A DNA stretch of 64,000 bases, from the NCBI GenBank assembly GCA_016930085.1, contig JAFGHO010000083.1, positions 1 to 64,000 on the forward strand, written 5' to 3'. Origin of the DNA: Spirochaetales bacterium. Lineage in GTDB: Bacteria; Spirochaetota; Spirochaetia; SZUA-6; JAFGRV01. A model generated the notes under the pieces. That model was not told the origin of the DNA. It did not search any database and was given only the letters and a program-made list of their open reading frames with translations. This document shows, piece after piece, positions 1 to 8,668 of the stretch (position 1 is the stretch's first letter; every line of letters starts with the position of its first letter). The translations under genes were made by a program, and so were the position numbers.

Positions 1-1
1 C

Positions 2-49
2 GATCATAAGATCGACACGATAATTGAGAAGGATACACATCTTACGTAA
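2..49 (+). other. possible C-terminal end of an upstream gene
   Basis: An open frame enters from the left edge and ends at TAA (47-49), giving a 15-residue polar tail (DHKIDTIIEKDTHLT). It lies just before dnaJ, where a heat-shock operon partner could sit, but the tail is too short to assign and does not look like the end of DnaK or GrpE. It may be only chance open frame. Confidence 0.25.
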
Positions 50-64
50 GTATAGAGAACAGAC

Positions 65-1192
65 GTGGCAAAACGAGATTACTATGAAGTATTAGGTGTC
101 AAGAAGAACGCCTCAAAAGAAGAGATAAAGAAAGCCTATCGGCTGCTCGCGATCAAGTATCATCCGGATAAAAATCCCGGTAACAAGGATGCGGAGGAAA
201 AATTCAAGGAAGCCAGCGAAGCCTACGAGGTACTCGCGGATGAAAAGAAGCGTGCCGCCTATGACCAGTTCGGTTTCGCGGGTGTCGAAGGGATGGCGGG
301 AGGAGCCCATGATTTTTCCTCCGTTTTCAGGGATTTTGAAGATATTTTCGGGGATTTTAGTGGTATTTTCGATTCCTTTTTCGGAGGAGGATCGAGGAGC
401 AATCGTTCGCGGCGGGGTACGAACCAGCGCCGCGGGGCCGATCTGCGCTATGATGTCGAGATCGATTTCAAGGACGCGGTTTTCGGTACGCAGATCGAGG
501 TGGCGTTTCCCCATAACGAAACCTGTTCGCAATGTCATGGGACCGGTGCGGACAAAGGAAGCGGGAAGAAGCTCTGCCCCACCTGCGGCGGAAGCGGCCA
601 GGTGCGGCGAAGCTCAGGATTTTTTTCGATTGCGACAACCTGTTCGACATGCGGGGGTGAAGGTGAAATTATAGAATCGCCGTGCAGGACGTGCTCCGGA
701 CGGGGGCTCGTCAAGAAAAATGTGCGTATCAAGGTGACGATTCCAGCCGGTATCGAAAACGGTAAAAGGATCAATATTCCGGGACAGGGTGACGGCGGAT
801 TGAACGGCGGTCCCCCGGGAGACCTTTACGTCTATATTTCCATCAGACCGCACCTGTACTACCAGCGTGAAGGAAACGATATTTATTGCATGATACCGAT
901 ATCCGTCACACAGGCCGCTCTCGGGGGAGAAATATATGTCAACACGCTGGAAGACAAAAAAATAAAACTCAATATACCGTCCGGAACCCAGAACGGTAAA
1001 GTACTGAGATTAAAGGGGGAAGGCATCCCGTTTTTGCATAATCAGAACAAACGGGGTGATATGTATATCAAGATAAAGGTGAGGATTCCCACCAAATTAT
1101 CGTCACACGAGCAGACCCTTCTCAAGGAGTTCGCGAAACTCAAGGGAGAAGAAAAGAATCCGGACCCGATACCGCTTTCAGAGATTTATTAG
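65..1192 (+). CDS. dnaJ: chaperone protein DnaJ (Hsp40)
   Basis: Cytoplasmic co-chaperone that delivers unfolded clients to DnaK and stimulates its ATPase. The 375-aa product has the full class-I layout: J domain (about residues 1-70) with the HPD triad at 33-35, a Gly/Phe-rich segment (about 75-125, rich in DFSG and FGGG), a zinc region with four CxxCxGxG-type repeats ([32 protein letters not shown]), then the two-part C-terminal substrate domain. Start is GTG at 65; the upstream AGAGAA is only a weak ribosome site. Length is normal for the family. The histidine kinase gene starts 6 bp after the stop, so they probably share a transcript. Confidence 0.96.
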   Translation: MAKRDYYEVLGVKKNASKEEIKKAYRLLAIKYHPDKNPGNKDAEEKFKEASEAYEVLADEKKRAAYDQFGFAGVEGMAGGAHDFSSVFRDFEDIFGDFSGIFDSFFGGGSRSNRSRRGTNQRRGADLRYDVEIDFKDAVFGTQIEVAFPHNETCSQCHGTGADKGSGKKLCPTCGGSGQVRRSSGFFSIATTCSTCGGEGEIIESPCRTCSGRGLVKKNVRIKVTIPAGIENGKRINIPGQGDGGLNGGPPGDLYVYISIRPHLYYQREGNDIYCMIPISVTQAALGGEIYVNTLEDKKIKLNIPSGTQNGKVLRLKGEGIPFLHNQNKRGDMYIKIKVRIPTKLSSHEQTLLKEFAKLKGEEKNPDPIPLSEIY

Positions 1193-1197
1193 GCGAC

Positions 1198-2553
1198 ATG
1201 GATATCGGGAGTGTAATCAATACGGGGAGAATCGTATTTCTCACGCTTTTTGTTTCGAATCTCGCGGTGATTTTTCTTCGATACGATAGTCACGGCAACA
1301 GGCGGGAGTTTTTTCTTTTTGCGCTTATTGTCGTTTTTATCGGCGTAAAGAACATGTTCCCCCGCATTTCCGTTTTCGGTGTCATGGCTTCACTTGCTCT
1401 TGTCCTGGTTGCCGGTAACCTGCTTTTTACCCTCAAGGGCGTAAGGTTTCACTATTTGTGGAATATCTCAACCGGATTGCACGCCGTCGTCATTATTGCG
1501 CTTATGTCTGCGGGCGCGGGCCATACCGTCTGTTTTTCTTTATATTATTGTTTTATTGTCTGCGTTCTTCTTTTTCATCCGATGCATATCCTATTTGACC
1601 TGTACAAAAAAACACACCGCGGAGTCTTTCTGTACCTTTTGATTTGTTCGGTATTGTTAATGTTCGCCCGGCCGTTTGATTTTCTCTGTGACTCACTCTC
1701 TCTCGGGTATATCGATACGACACTCTGGGTTTCCATTTTTTTTCTTTGCGGCATCGGTTATATGCTTTTTCATGAGGGGTATCTGCTGAAAGAGGAATTG
1801 TACGGCTTTCATGCCAAACTGGGGAAAAAGGAAAAAAAGCTTTCGGAGGCGCTTTCACGTGTCGCACGCACAGAACACACACTCGTCGTTCAGGACCGTC
1901 TCGCTGCCGCTTCCCTCCTCGCGGCCGGGACGACACATGAGTTCAAGAATATGCTCGCCAACCTCAAAATACTTTCACAGTACGGACTGATAAAGCATGA
2001 TGTGAAACGGAAAGATGAAATTCTTTCCGCGGTCCTCGAATTGGCGCAGTCCGGAAGCGACATGGTTTCCCGTTTTATTGATACCATCACCCATAACGGC
2101 CGCCAAACCGTATGCCGGATCGATCTGAAAGAGGATCTCTTCCAGTTTTTCAAGCTTGTAAGAACCACATACAGACAGAACGCTGTTCTTTTTACTATCG
2201 ATGTCGAAGAGGGTTGTGCCGTTTTTGCCGGTAAAAGCGAAATCGAACAGATTATCTTCAATCTTATAAGAAACTCGGTCGAATCAGTAAAGACGGCAGG
2301 CGGAAGCGAAAAACACGTGGGTGTGACGATCAGGAGGATCGACGGCCATGTGGTGATCGATGTGACGGACAACGGGGCCGGCGTACCGGAAGGGTCGGAA
2401 AACATCATATTCGAACCGCATTTTTCCGGAAGGCAAAGTACCGGTATCGGTCTCTATATCGTAAAGGAGATCGTACGGAAAAATATGGGTCATATCGAAT
2501 ATATCGCGTGCGATAACGGCGCCTGTTTCAGGGTCGTATTCCCGGCGGCATAA
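1198..2553 (+). CDS. membrane sensor histidine kinase
   Basis: The 451-aa protein has an N-terminal half of about seven hydrophobic helices (roughly residues 10-200), a short linker helix, and a C-terminal kinase core. The phospho-acceptor region reads GTTHEFKNMLANL with the likely phospho-His near residue 247, a variant of the HExxN H-box. The ATPase domain shows an N-box (FNLIRNSVES), G1 (DNGAGVP), an F-box-like FEPHFSG and G2 (TGIGLYIVKE). It should autophosphorylate at the inner membrane in response to an unknown signal. No response regulator or output domain is adjacent, so it is an orphan here. ATG start with AGGCGA upstream. Confidence 0.88.
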   Translation: MDIGSVINTGRIVFLTLFVSNLAVIFLRYDSHGNRREFFLFALIVVFIGVKNMFPRISVFGVMASLALVLVAGNLLFTLKGVRFHYLWNISTGLHAVVIIALMSAGAGHTVCFSLYYCFIVCVLLFHPMHILFDLYKKTHRGVFLYLLICSVLLMFARPFDFLCDSLSLGYIDTTLWVSIFFLCGIGYMLFHEGYLLKEELYGFHAKLGKKEKKLSEALSRVARTEHTLVVQDRLAAASLLAAGTTHEFKNMLANLKILSQYGLIKHDVKRKDEILSAVLELAQSGSDMVSRFIDTITHNGRQTVCRIDLKEDLFQFFKLVRTTYRQNAVLFTIDVEEGCAVFAGKSEIEQIIFNLIRNSVESVKTAGGSEKHVGVTIRRIDGHVVIDVTDNGAGVPEGSENIIFEPHFSGRQSTGIGLYIVKEIVRKNMGHIEYIACDNGACFRVVFPAA

Positions 2554-2614
2554 AAAAAGGAAAAACCGAATTAATACTTGCGAACGGGACGGTGAGTGCA
2601 TATGATGTTAAGTA

Positions 2615-4204
2615 GTGGATACGACACATAAAGCTTCTATTATTATTGCCGACTGTAAAAAAGCTTTGTCGAAAGTTAACAAAGCCCTGAAAGCGAAGAA
2701 ACCGGAAGCGTCAATTGAAAAGAGAATAGAAAAAACGAAGATAATCGATAAGATATACTCATGCAGGAAATATATTGAACGGGCATTGGGACTTGTCCCG
2801 ATGCTCCTCGACATTATCAGTAAAACGAACAGTGTGATGTTTCCCGAACTCGTCCGTGCCTGCGTGGTGCTTCTCGGCGGACTCTCACCCGACGGCTTGA
2901 TCACGGGAGAACGATTCGAGGCGATCGCTTCGAGCATGAACCGTACGGCGGATGACGTTGTCAGGGAACTCGAAGACCGCGGTTATATAGAAAACGGGAT
3001 GATATCCCCGGCATTTCAACCGTCACGGAAAGATTTTTCTTTTACCCTTGATCGATCGTACGACCTTCACACATCAAGGATAAAGGAACTATTGCTCGAG
3101 GCATCTCGGGAGATGTCCGTCACACATGCTCTCATGGATTTGCTTCAGAATGATGAACTTTTATCGATTCATGACGATATCATACAGGCATTGGGAGATT
3201 GCGGAAATCCGATTGCTTTTCCCCTGCTTTTGGACAAGGCGAATTCGGGAAACGATGTCGCCCGGGACGTGCTGCTTGCCATGTGTTTTCGTGATATCGA
3301 CGATTTTGTCTCGCTCGTCGAAGAGGGAATCACGGAAGATCTCTGGGGTATGGAAATCAGAGAAAAGTTGTTTTTATCGATAAAACAGATAATGCCCTTT
3401 TTGTTCGAATCGCTTGAATCCGGGTCGGTTCCAATTGAAAGAAAGAAAAAGATATGTTTCGTGTTCGGTGAAATCGGGATAAAACGGGCGACGGAACTCG
3501 ATATCTTCGTTCGTCTGCTGCCCGTGCTTATGGAAGCCGACGCGGCTTCGTGTCCCGTCACAAGGATCCTCGTCGAGGGGGGAAGGCAATCGGTTCCCTA
3601 TCTTATCCGTTTTTATAAAGACGGCATAGAGAACGTTGATGTTTTGAACAGATTTGTTTTCATCCTCGCCGAAATCGGGGAAGACGCGCAGGAAGCCGTT
3701 CAGGTTCTCAAGGATTGCAGGGTCAGATATCCTTCATTGCGCACTCATGTGGAGCGGGCCCTGGGGAAAATACGCCCGTTTGAGGTGGCAGGAGGGCCGT
3801 CCGCTCATACCGTTGAAACGGAAAGAGGACCCGATACCGGCATCGCAGACCAAGTCACGGAAGGGCAGGCTCCGGGCATCGACGTCGTCAATGACGAAGA
3901 CGGCGTCAATGACGAAGACGTCGTCAATGACGAAGACGGCGTCAATGACGAAGACGTCGTCAGCGATCAGGATGATACGGAAGACGAAACGATCCGGTCC
4001 GGTAGTGACGAGGAGATCTCCGCCGATGCAATGAATGAAGTCCCGCTTCACAGTATCGCCTATTCCGCGCATTATGTTGATGAAGAGGAAGAGGATTCGG
4101 CGCGTGAAACAGATGAACAAAAGGAGCATTTTCACGATATGGAAGAAGAGAAAGGGAAAAAGGCGGCTATTGAAACGGATCCGAATGAATATATTCTTTA
4201 CTGA
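2615..4204 (+). CDS. HEAT-repeat-like protein with acidic repetitive C-terminal region
   Basis: Function unknown. The 529-aa product has a basic N-terminal helix-rich stretch, then alpha-helical repeats resembling HEAT/armadillo modules (for example LQNDELLSIHDDIIQALGD and NRFVFILAEIGEDAQEAVQ, residues about 150-390). Such modules are usually protein-interaction scaffolds. Residues from about 400 on are Asp/Glu-rich, probably disordered, and contain a perfect DNA repeat encoding VNDED units. There is no signal peptide or membrane segment. The GTG start lies inside a tiny overlapping frame (two consecutive ATG codons just upstream) and has a poor ribosome site, so the start is uncertain. It may share a transcript with the upstream kinase gene 61 bp away. 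Confidence 0.75.
   Translation: MDTTHKASIIIADCKKALSKVNKALKAKKPEASIEKRIEKTKIIDKIYSCRKYIERALGLVPMLLDIISKTNSVMFPELVRACVVLLGGLSPDGLITGERFEAIASSMNRTADDVVRELEDRGYIENGMISPAFQPSRKDFSFTLDRSYDLHTSRIKELLLEASREMSVTHALMDLLQNDELLSIHDDIIQALGDCGNPIAFPLLLDKANSGNDVARDVLLAMCFRDIDDFVSLVEEGITEDLWGMEIREKLFLSIKQIMPFLFESLESGSVPIERKKKICFVFGEIGIKRATELDIFVRLLPVLMEADAASCPVTRILVEGGRQSVPYLIRFYKDGIENVDVLNRFVFILAEIGEDAQEAVQVLKDCRVRYPSLRTHVERALGKIRPFEVAGGPSAHTVETERGPDTGIADQVTEGQAPGIDVVNDEDGVNDEDVVNDEDGVNDEDVVSDQDDTEDETIRSGSDEEISADAMNEVPLHSIAYSAHYVDEEEEDSARETDEQKEHFHDMEEEKGKKAAIETDPNEYILY
3884..3955 (+). repeat. 36-bp perfect tandem duplication (four 18-bp units) inside the HEAT-like gene
   Basis: Two exact 36-bp copies (3884-3919 and 3920-3955), each made of two 18-bp units, encode VVNDEDGVNDED twice. 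A degenerate further unit (3956-3973, VVSDQD) follows. The 18-bp period is a multiple of three, so copy-number change would keep the frame. Confidence 0.95.
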
Positions 4205-4306
4205 CAAAAAGGTTTTATCTTGATAATGCGGCAATCGATATTTCTCATACCGTGAACAAATCGGTCGTATAAACGATGGAAAAGCAGGCTCCGCTTCTCG
4301 GGGAGC

Positions 4307-5791
4307 TTGCAAGAAAGTCCTTTGTCATATATTATTGCGTCGATGAGGGCCTCTTTACTCTTCTCGTCAATTGAAAATCGCCGCATCCATATGGTCGGTG
4401 TAAAGGGTACCGGTATGACCGCGCTCGCTGAAATACTTCATGAGCGCGGGGCTGTGTTGTCCGGAAGCGATGTCGAAGACGAATTTTATACGGACAGGAT
4501 TTTGGGCGACCTCGGAATACCGGTTTCATCCGGATTCAGCGGCGACCATGTCCCCGGCGGTACGGAGCTGATCATTTATTCATCGGCTTATTCGAGAGAG
4601 ACGAACCCCGAATTGAATAAAGCGGGGAGGTCGGGCATACCGTGTATCACCTACCCCGAAGCCCTCGGTATGCTCTCCCAAAAACAGGATTCAAGCGGCG
4701 TATCCGGGGTTCACGGAAAAACAACGACGACCGCCATGACCGGTACGATAATAAAGGCCCTGAAACTTCCCGCCACGGTAATCGTCGGAAGCGAGGTGCC
4801 TGGCTTCGGCGGCAGATCGACACTCATTCTCGGAAAAAAGTATCTTGTGGCGGAAACCTGCGAATATCAGCGGCATTTTTTGCATTTCAAACCCTCGAGG
4901 ATTGTGATGACCTCGATAGAAGAAGATCACACCGACTATTTCAAGGATCGAGCCGATATCATGCGCGCCTTTGAAGAATACGGATTGTCGCTCGTTAAAA
5001 ACGGCACGCTCATCTACTGCATCGATGACGGGGGGGTGAGTGAGGTCGTTGAAAAAATCAGGGAAAAGAGGTCCGATATCGATTATATACAATACGGAAG
5101 AAAAGCGGAGGGTGATTTCAGGATAACCTCGATTATGACAGGAAACGGCGAAGTGCGATTCCGTCTCCGGCGCTTCGAAAAAGAGTTCTCGATACGAATT
5201 CCGGGTGAACACTCCGCCATGAACGCGACCGCGGCAATCGCATTGGCAGTTTCGATACTCGAACGTGAAAAAGGAATCATCGACAATCGGGATGAAATAT
5301 CGATCCGTACCGCGCTCTGCTCGTTTAGCGGAAGCAGGAGGAGGAGCGAGATACTCGGTGAGGCGGGCGGTATTCTTTTTATGGATGATTACGCGCACCA
5401 TCCCACCGCGGTTCGCACGACACTGAAAGGGATTCGTGATTTTTATCCGGAAAGAAGGCTGATCGTGGATTTCATGTCGCATACCTATTCGCGCACGTAT
5501 CGATTTCTCGAGGCCTTCGGCCGATGTTTTGAATACGCGGACAAGGTAATGCTTCACGAGATCTACGCCTCGGCACGTGAAAAGGACAAGGCAATCGTAT
5601 CCGGGGAAGCACTGTACCGGGAAGTATCGAAGCATCATGTCGAGGTGAGGTATATCGGAAAGGTTGCGGGTGCCGCCGCTTTGATCAAAAGAGAATTGAA
5701 AGAAGGCGACATTTTTATTACAATGGGGGCAGGCGACAACTGGAAGGTCGGCAGGGAACTATTCAAGCGGTTTTCAGGAGAAGACGTATGA
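4307..5791 (+). CDS. murC: UDP-N-acetylmuramate--L-alanine ligase (MurC)
   Basis: Cytoplasmic ATP-dependent ligase that adds the first amino acid to UDP-MurNAc in peptidoglycan synthesis. It has a Rossmann N-terminus (IHMVGVKGTGM), the Mur P-loop (GVHGKTTTT), a central-domain EDHTDYF motif, and a C-terminal domain with DDYAHHPTAVRTTL, SHTYSRT and MGAGDNW. DDYAHHP and HTYSRT point to MurC rather than MurD/E/F; the related recycling ligase Mpl is a weaker alternative. The start is uncertain: TTG 4307 has GGGGAG too close, while ATG 4343 is in frame, 12 codons later, without a ribosome site. The stop overlaps the yicC start by 4 bp (ATGA). Confidence 0.92.
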   Translation: MQESPLSYIIASMRASLLFSSIENRRIHMVGVKGTGMTALAEILHERGAVLSGSDVEDEFYTDRILGDLGIPVSSGFSGDHVPGGTELIIYSSAYSRETNPELNKAGRSGIPCITYPEALGMLSQKQDSSGVSGVHGKTTTTAMTGTIIKALKLPATVIVGSEVPGFGGRSTLILGKKYLVAETCEYQRHFLHFKPSRIVMTSIEEDHTDYFKDRADIMRAFEEYGLSLVKNGTLIYCIDDGGVSEVVEKIREKRSDIDYIQYGRKAEGDFRITSIMTGNGEVRFRLRRFEKEFSIRIPGEHSAMNATAAIALAVSILEREKGIIDNRDEISIRTALCSFSGSRRRSEILGEAGGILFMDDYAHHPTAVRTTLKGIRDFYPERRLIVDFMSHTYSRTYRFLEAFGRCFEYADKVMLHEIYASAREKDKAIVSGEALYREVSKHHVEVRYIGKVAGAAALIKRELKEGDIFITMGAGDNWKVGRELFKRFSGEDV

Positions 5792-6654
5792 AAAGTATGA
5801 CGGGATTCAGTTATCTCGAACATCAGTCTGAAAAATATCACCTCGTGATTAATCTCAAATCCTACAATAACCGTTTTCTTGATATCGTCGTCTATCTTCC
5901 TCCGTTTCTCGCGCAGCTCGAGCAGCGGTTGCGCGGCTTTATTGCCGAACGGGTGAACAGGGGAAGAGTGGAGGTAATTCTCAAGGTGAAGGAAATCGAG
6001 GAGGAAGTGGAAGTCCTTCTGGATAAGGAGATTATCCATACCTATGTCTCCGCCCTCAAAAAGCTTGCCGGGGAGGCGGGGATCCATGATAAGATCACAC
6101 TTTCGCATTTATTGCGGATCGAGGGTATCCTTAAACCGAAAAAAAATTACGACATCGAAAGATACTGGGAATCGATCCTGCCGCTTTTGGATCAATCATT
6201 CGCCGAGTTCGATGCATCGAGGATGGTCGAGGGAGGACGGACAAAGGAATATATCAAAACGATTATCGAAAAGATCGGTAAAAACGTGACCGTTATCGAT
6301 AAGCATATCCCCGAAATCGAAGAAAAGATAAAGGAAACACTCAGGAATAAATTTCACGAGCTTTTAGGAAATGAAATAGATGAAGGCCGTGTCATTTCGG
6401 AAACCGCCCTGATGCTCATAAAATTCGATATCAGGGAAGAAGTTTCCCGCATGAAATCCCACCTTCTGAGTTTTTCGTCGATTATCGAGGAAGAGGGGAG
6501 TGTCGGAAAAAAACTCGATTTCATCTGTCAGGAATTGAACCGGGAGATAAATACGATCGGATCGAAAAGCATATTTTTAGACGTGAACAACGCCGTTATC
6601 ACGGTGAAGGATTCGATTGAAACCATACGGGAGCTGCTTCGGAATGTCGAATAA
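5788..6654 (+). CDS. yicC: YicC/YloC family endoribonuclease-like protein
   Basis: The 288-aa product has both family domains. The YicC N-terminal domain begins MKSMTGFSY and includes NNRFLD and NRGRVEV. The C-terminal DUF1732 domain ends with the conserved block around REEVSRMKSHL, GKKLDFICQE and EINTIGSKS. Family members are cytoplasmic and have been linked to RNA decay and stress survival. ATG start overlaps the murC stop by 4 bp, and the gene overlaps the cmk start by 11 bp, implying translational coupling through murC-yicC-cmk. Confidence 0.93.
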   Translation: MKSMTGFSYLEHQSEKYHLVINLKSYNNRFLDIVVYLPPFLAQLEQRLRGFIAERVNRGRVEVILKVKEIEEEVEVLLDKEIIHTYVSALKKLAGEAGIHDKITLSHLLRIEGILKPKKNYDIERYWESILPLLDQSFAEFDASRMVEGGRTKEYIKTIIEKIGKNVTVIDKHIPEIEEKIKETLRNKFHELLGNEIDEGRVISETALMLIKFDIREEVSRMKSHLLSFSSIIEEEGSVGKKLDFICQELNREINTIGSKSIFLDVNNAVITVKDSIETIRELLRNVE

Positions 6655-7189
6655 AATAACGATAGCGATATCCGGAAAAAGCGGGTGCGGCAACACCTCC
6701 GTCTCGAAGATTGTCGCGGATACACTGGGTTTGCGTCTTATTAATTTTACTTTTCGGGATATGGCAAAGGAATGGGGGATCGATTTCGAGGAGATGTGCG
6801 AACTCGCGGAAAAGGATCCGCAGTACGACCGATACCTCGATAATATGTTGATCATGCTCGCGTCCAAGGGTGATTGTGTGCTCGGTTCGAGGCTTGCAAT
6901 CTGGCATTTGAAAAATGCCGATTTGAAGGCCTATCTCATGAGTTCGATCGAAGTCCGCGCAGCACGGATCGCGAAGCGGGAGAAAATCCCGTATGAAACG
7001 TCGATTGCGCGAACAATCGAGAGGGACAGGAGGGACCACGCGCGCTATCTCAGGCAGTACGGCATCGATATCGACGGCTATGATTTTGCCGACTGTATCA
7101 TCGATACGGAAAAGGGCGACCAGTACTATGTCGCCGGTTTGATCATCGATCGTGCAAAAGGAATAATCTCAGACGAAACCGGCCGCTGA
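6644..7189 (+). CDS. cmk: (d)CMP kinase, archaeal-type cytidylate kinase
   Basis: Phosphorylates CMP/dCMP to the diphosphate using ATP. At 181 aa it is shorter than the usual bacterial enzyme and matches the archaeal-type form: P-loop SGKSGCGNTSV, then FRDMAKE, an acidic helix, GSRLAIWH, EVRAARIAKRE and RDHARYLRQYGIDIDGYDFAD with a late IDT. ATG 6644 lies inside the yicC end and is preferred to an upstream TTG, because the protein then begins four residues before the first beta strand. Its stop lies in the loop of a GGCCGC/GCGGCC hairpin. Confidence 0.85.
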   Translation: MSNKITIAISGKSGCGNTSVSKIVADTLGLRLINFTFRDMAKEWGIDFEEMCELAEKDPQYDRYLDNMLIMLASKGDCVLGSRLAIWHLKNADLKAYLMSSIEVRAARIAKREKIPYETSIARTIERDRRDHARYLRQYGIDIDGYDFADCIIDTEKGDQYYVAGLIIDRAKGIISDETGR

Positions 7190-7221
7190 CCCGCGGCCAT
7201 GTCCATGACAAGGCGGCCGCG
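7181..7221 (+). promoter_or_regulatory. mutually exclusive hairpins at the cmk 3' end
   Basis: GGCCGC (7181-7186), GCGGCC (7193-7198) and GGCCGC (7215-7220) are arranged so that the middle segment can pair with either flank. The first pairing places the cmk stop codon in its loop. The second extends to 7 bp (7192-7198 with 7215-7221). A further inverted repeat, ATCCCCC/GGGGGAT, follows at 7254-7260/7276-7282. No U-tract is present, so this is not a standard terminator. Function is inferred only. Confidence 0.4.
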
Positions 7222-7313
7222 ATAAAGCACGGAGCAGCAAACAATATGACGCAATCCCCCTTTTTTGTCATAAACGGGGGATCGATACGGTATATATTGC
7301 TGAAACGTGTGTT

Positions 7314-7342
7314 TTGATAAAAGAATTATCGAAATATATATT
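7314..7342 (+). promoter_or_regulatory. predicted sigma-70 promoter for rpoZ-miaA
   Basis: TTGATA (7314-7319) and TATATT (7337-7342) are separated by exactly 17 bp. Transcription would begin near 7349. This matters for annotation: a TTG that could be taken as the rpoZ start is the -35 box itself and would not be in the mRNA. Confidence 0.6.
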
Positions 7343-7379
7343 TACAGAATCGAAAAAAAATGGTACGTTCTCTTCTGTT

Positions 7380-7604
7380 ATGGGTAGAAAAAACAATATC
7401 GGCGATTCGGACAGGGTGCTCCCGCTGGATCTTCTCGTCAGTTACGAAGGGAATATGTATGAACTTACCTGTGCGGCGATAAAGCGTGCCGCGCAGATTA
7501 ACCTTGCAGGAGACATTCAACTCGAAGAGAGTTTCGGCAGGGTCGTTTCTCTTGCAATAAAGCAAATTCTTACAAAAAAGGTAGAATATCGACTCGAAGA
7601 ATAA
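7380..7604 (+). CDS. rpoZ: DNA-directed RNA polymerase omega subunit
   Basis: Small subunit that helps assemble and stabilise the beta' subunit. The 74-aa product has the omega core: LPLDLLVSYEGNMYELTCAA followed by IKRAAQI, and a second helix GRVVSLAIKQIL. ATG 7380 is chosen because the predicted start of transcription (about 7349) lies after the upstream TTG. No clear Shine-Dalgarno precedes ATG 7380. The position between cmk and miaA fits what I recall of spirochaete genomes. The last 17 bp overlap the proposed miaA start in another frame. Confidence 0.72.
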   Translation: MGRKNNIGDSDRVLPLDLLVSYEGNMYELTCAAIKRAAQINLAGDIQLEESFGRVVSLAIKQILTKKVEYRLEE

Positions 7605-8574
7605 GAAACGGCTACCCGCTGTCATTCTTGTCGGGCCGACGGCTGTCGGAAAATCCTCGTTCATTTACGGTAACTTCAATGAGAAGTGGGAAATCATTAA
7701 CGCGGATTCCCAGCAGGTATACATGTACCTTTCGATCGGGACGGCGAAACCGGACCCCGGCCGGTTCAATAAAATGGCCCATCACCTCTTTGATTTTGTC
7801 GATCCCTCACGCCAATTCAACGCGGGTGAGTTTGTAAAAATGGCCGATGCATGTATCGAAGAGATTCACGCGCGAAAGAACATACCGCTCATTGTCGGGG
7901 GGACGGGTTTTTATATAAAAAATTTTCTGTATGGTTTGCCGGAAACACCACCCTCGGATCAGAAAATACGCAGGAAATTGAAAAAGGAAGCTGCGGAAAA
8001 GGGGTTGGCGAACCTGTACGACAGACTCGCCCTCATCGATCCGGTATACGCGGAAAAAGTCAGGAAAAAAGATTTGTTGAGGATTATCCGGGCCCTCGAA
8101 GTATATGAGTTAACGGGAAAACCCGTCACGTCGTTTGATGTGCCGGGGGATAAAAGGGACGGACTCAACGTTCACATCACGGGTCTTACCCTTGAACGTG
8201 CCGAACTCTACAAACGTATTGATGACCGTGTGGATGCGATGTTCGAACGGGGACTCCCGGATGAGGTGAAACGTCTTCTCGAAATGGGATTCACGGAAGA
8301 CGATCCCGGGATGAAAGGGATCGGTTATCGTGAGTTTTTTCTTATGCAACAAGGTTGTTTTACCTTTCCGGAAATAAAGGAACTGATAAAACAGAATACC
8401 CGCCGCTACGCGAAAAGGCAGATAACCTATTTTAAAACGCTTCCCGGTATCCGCTGGCACCATCCGGATGAAACGGAGACAATGCTTGTGGAGATCATGG
8501 ACTTTCTTCGGCAATCATATGATCGAGACCTCCGGATACAGGAATTCTTTCATCCCACCGCCTTTTCAGAATGA
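7588..8574 (+). CDS. miaA: tRNA dimethylallyltransferase (MiaA), apparently with an AUC start
   Basis: Adds an isopentenyl group to A37 of tRNAs reading UNN codons, using dimethylallyl diphosphate. Motifs in order: P-loop GPTAVGKSS, NADSQQVYMYLSIGTAKP, HHLFDFVDP, GGTGFYIKNFLYG, GIGYREF and TRRYAKRQITYF. The first ATG in this frame (7723) comes after the P-loop and would give a dead enzyme. Between the upstream stop (7582-7584) and the P-loop there is no ATG, GTG or TTG. AUC at 7588 follows AAAAGG (7576-7581) with a six-base spacer and gives 328 aa, a normal family length; AUU at 7624 is another option. A sequencing indel is the main alternative. Confidence 0.88.
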   Translation: MDSKNKKRLPAVILVGPTAVGKSSFIYGNFNEKWEIINADSQQVYMYLSIGTAKPDPGRFNKMAHHLFDFVDPSRQFNAGEFVKMADACIEEIHARKNIPLIVGGTGFYIKNFLYGLPETPPSDQKIRRKLKKEAAEKGLANLYDRLALIDPVYAEKVRKKDLLRIIRALEVYELTGKPVTSFDVPGDKRDGLNVHITGLTLERAELYKRIDDRVDAMFERGLPDEVKRLLEMGFTEDDPGMKGIGYREFFLMQQGCFTFPEIKELIKQNTRRYAKRQITYFKTLPGIRWHHPDETETMLVEIMDFLRQSYDRDLRIQEFFHPTAFSE

Positions 8575-8633
8575 GGGTTTTAGAGAAAACATAATCAACC
8601 CGTAAATCATGTACATAAATAACCCGGAACCCC

Positions 8634-8662
8634 TTGACAAATAATGAATAAATTGTGAATAT
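8634..8662 (+). promoter_or_regulatory. predicted promoter ahead of the structured region
   Basis: TTGACA (8634-8639) lies 17 bp before GAATAT (8657-8662), a perfect -35 with a moderate -10. A transcript would start near 8669, just before the first long stem (8681), and could run through to the small ribosomal protein gene at 9090. Confidence 0.5.
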
Positions 8663-8668
8663 TGCAAT

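Noticed and set aside
7314-7379. TTG start giving a 96-residue omega subunit.
   Set aside because: The TTG is part of a well-spaced -35 box, so it is probably not transcribed from this promoter.
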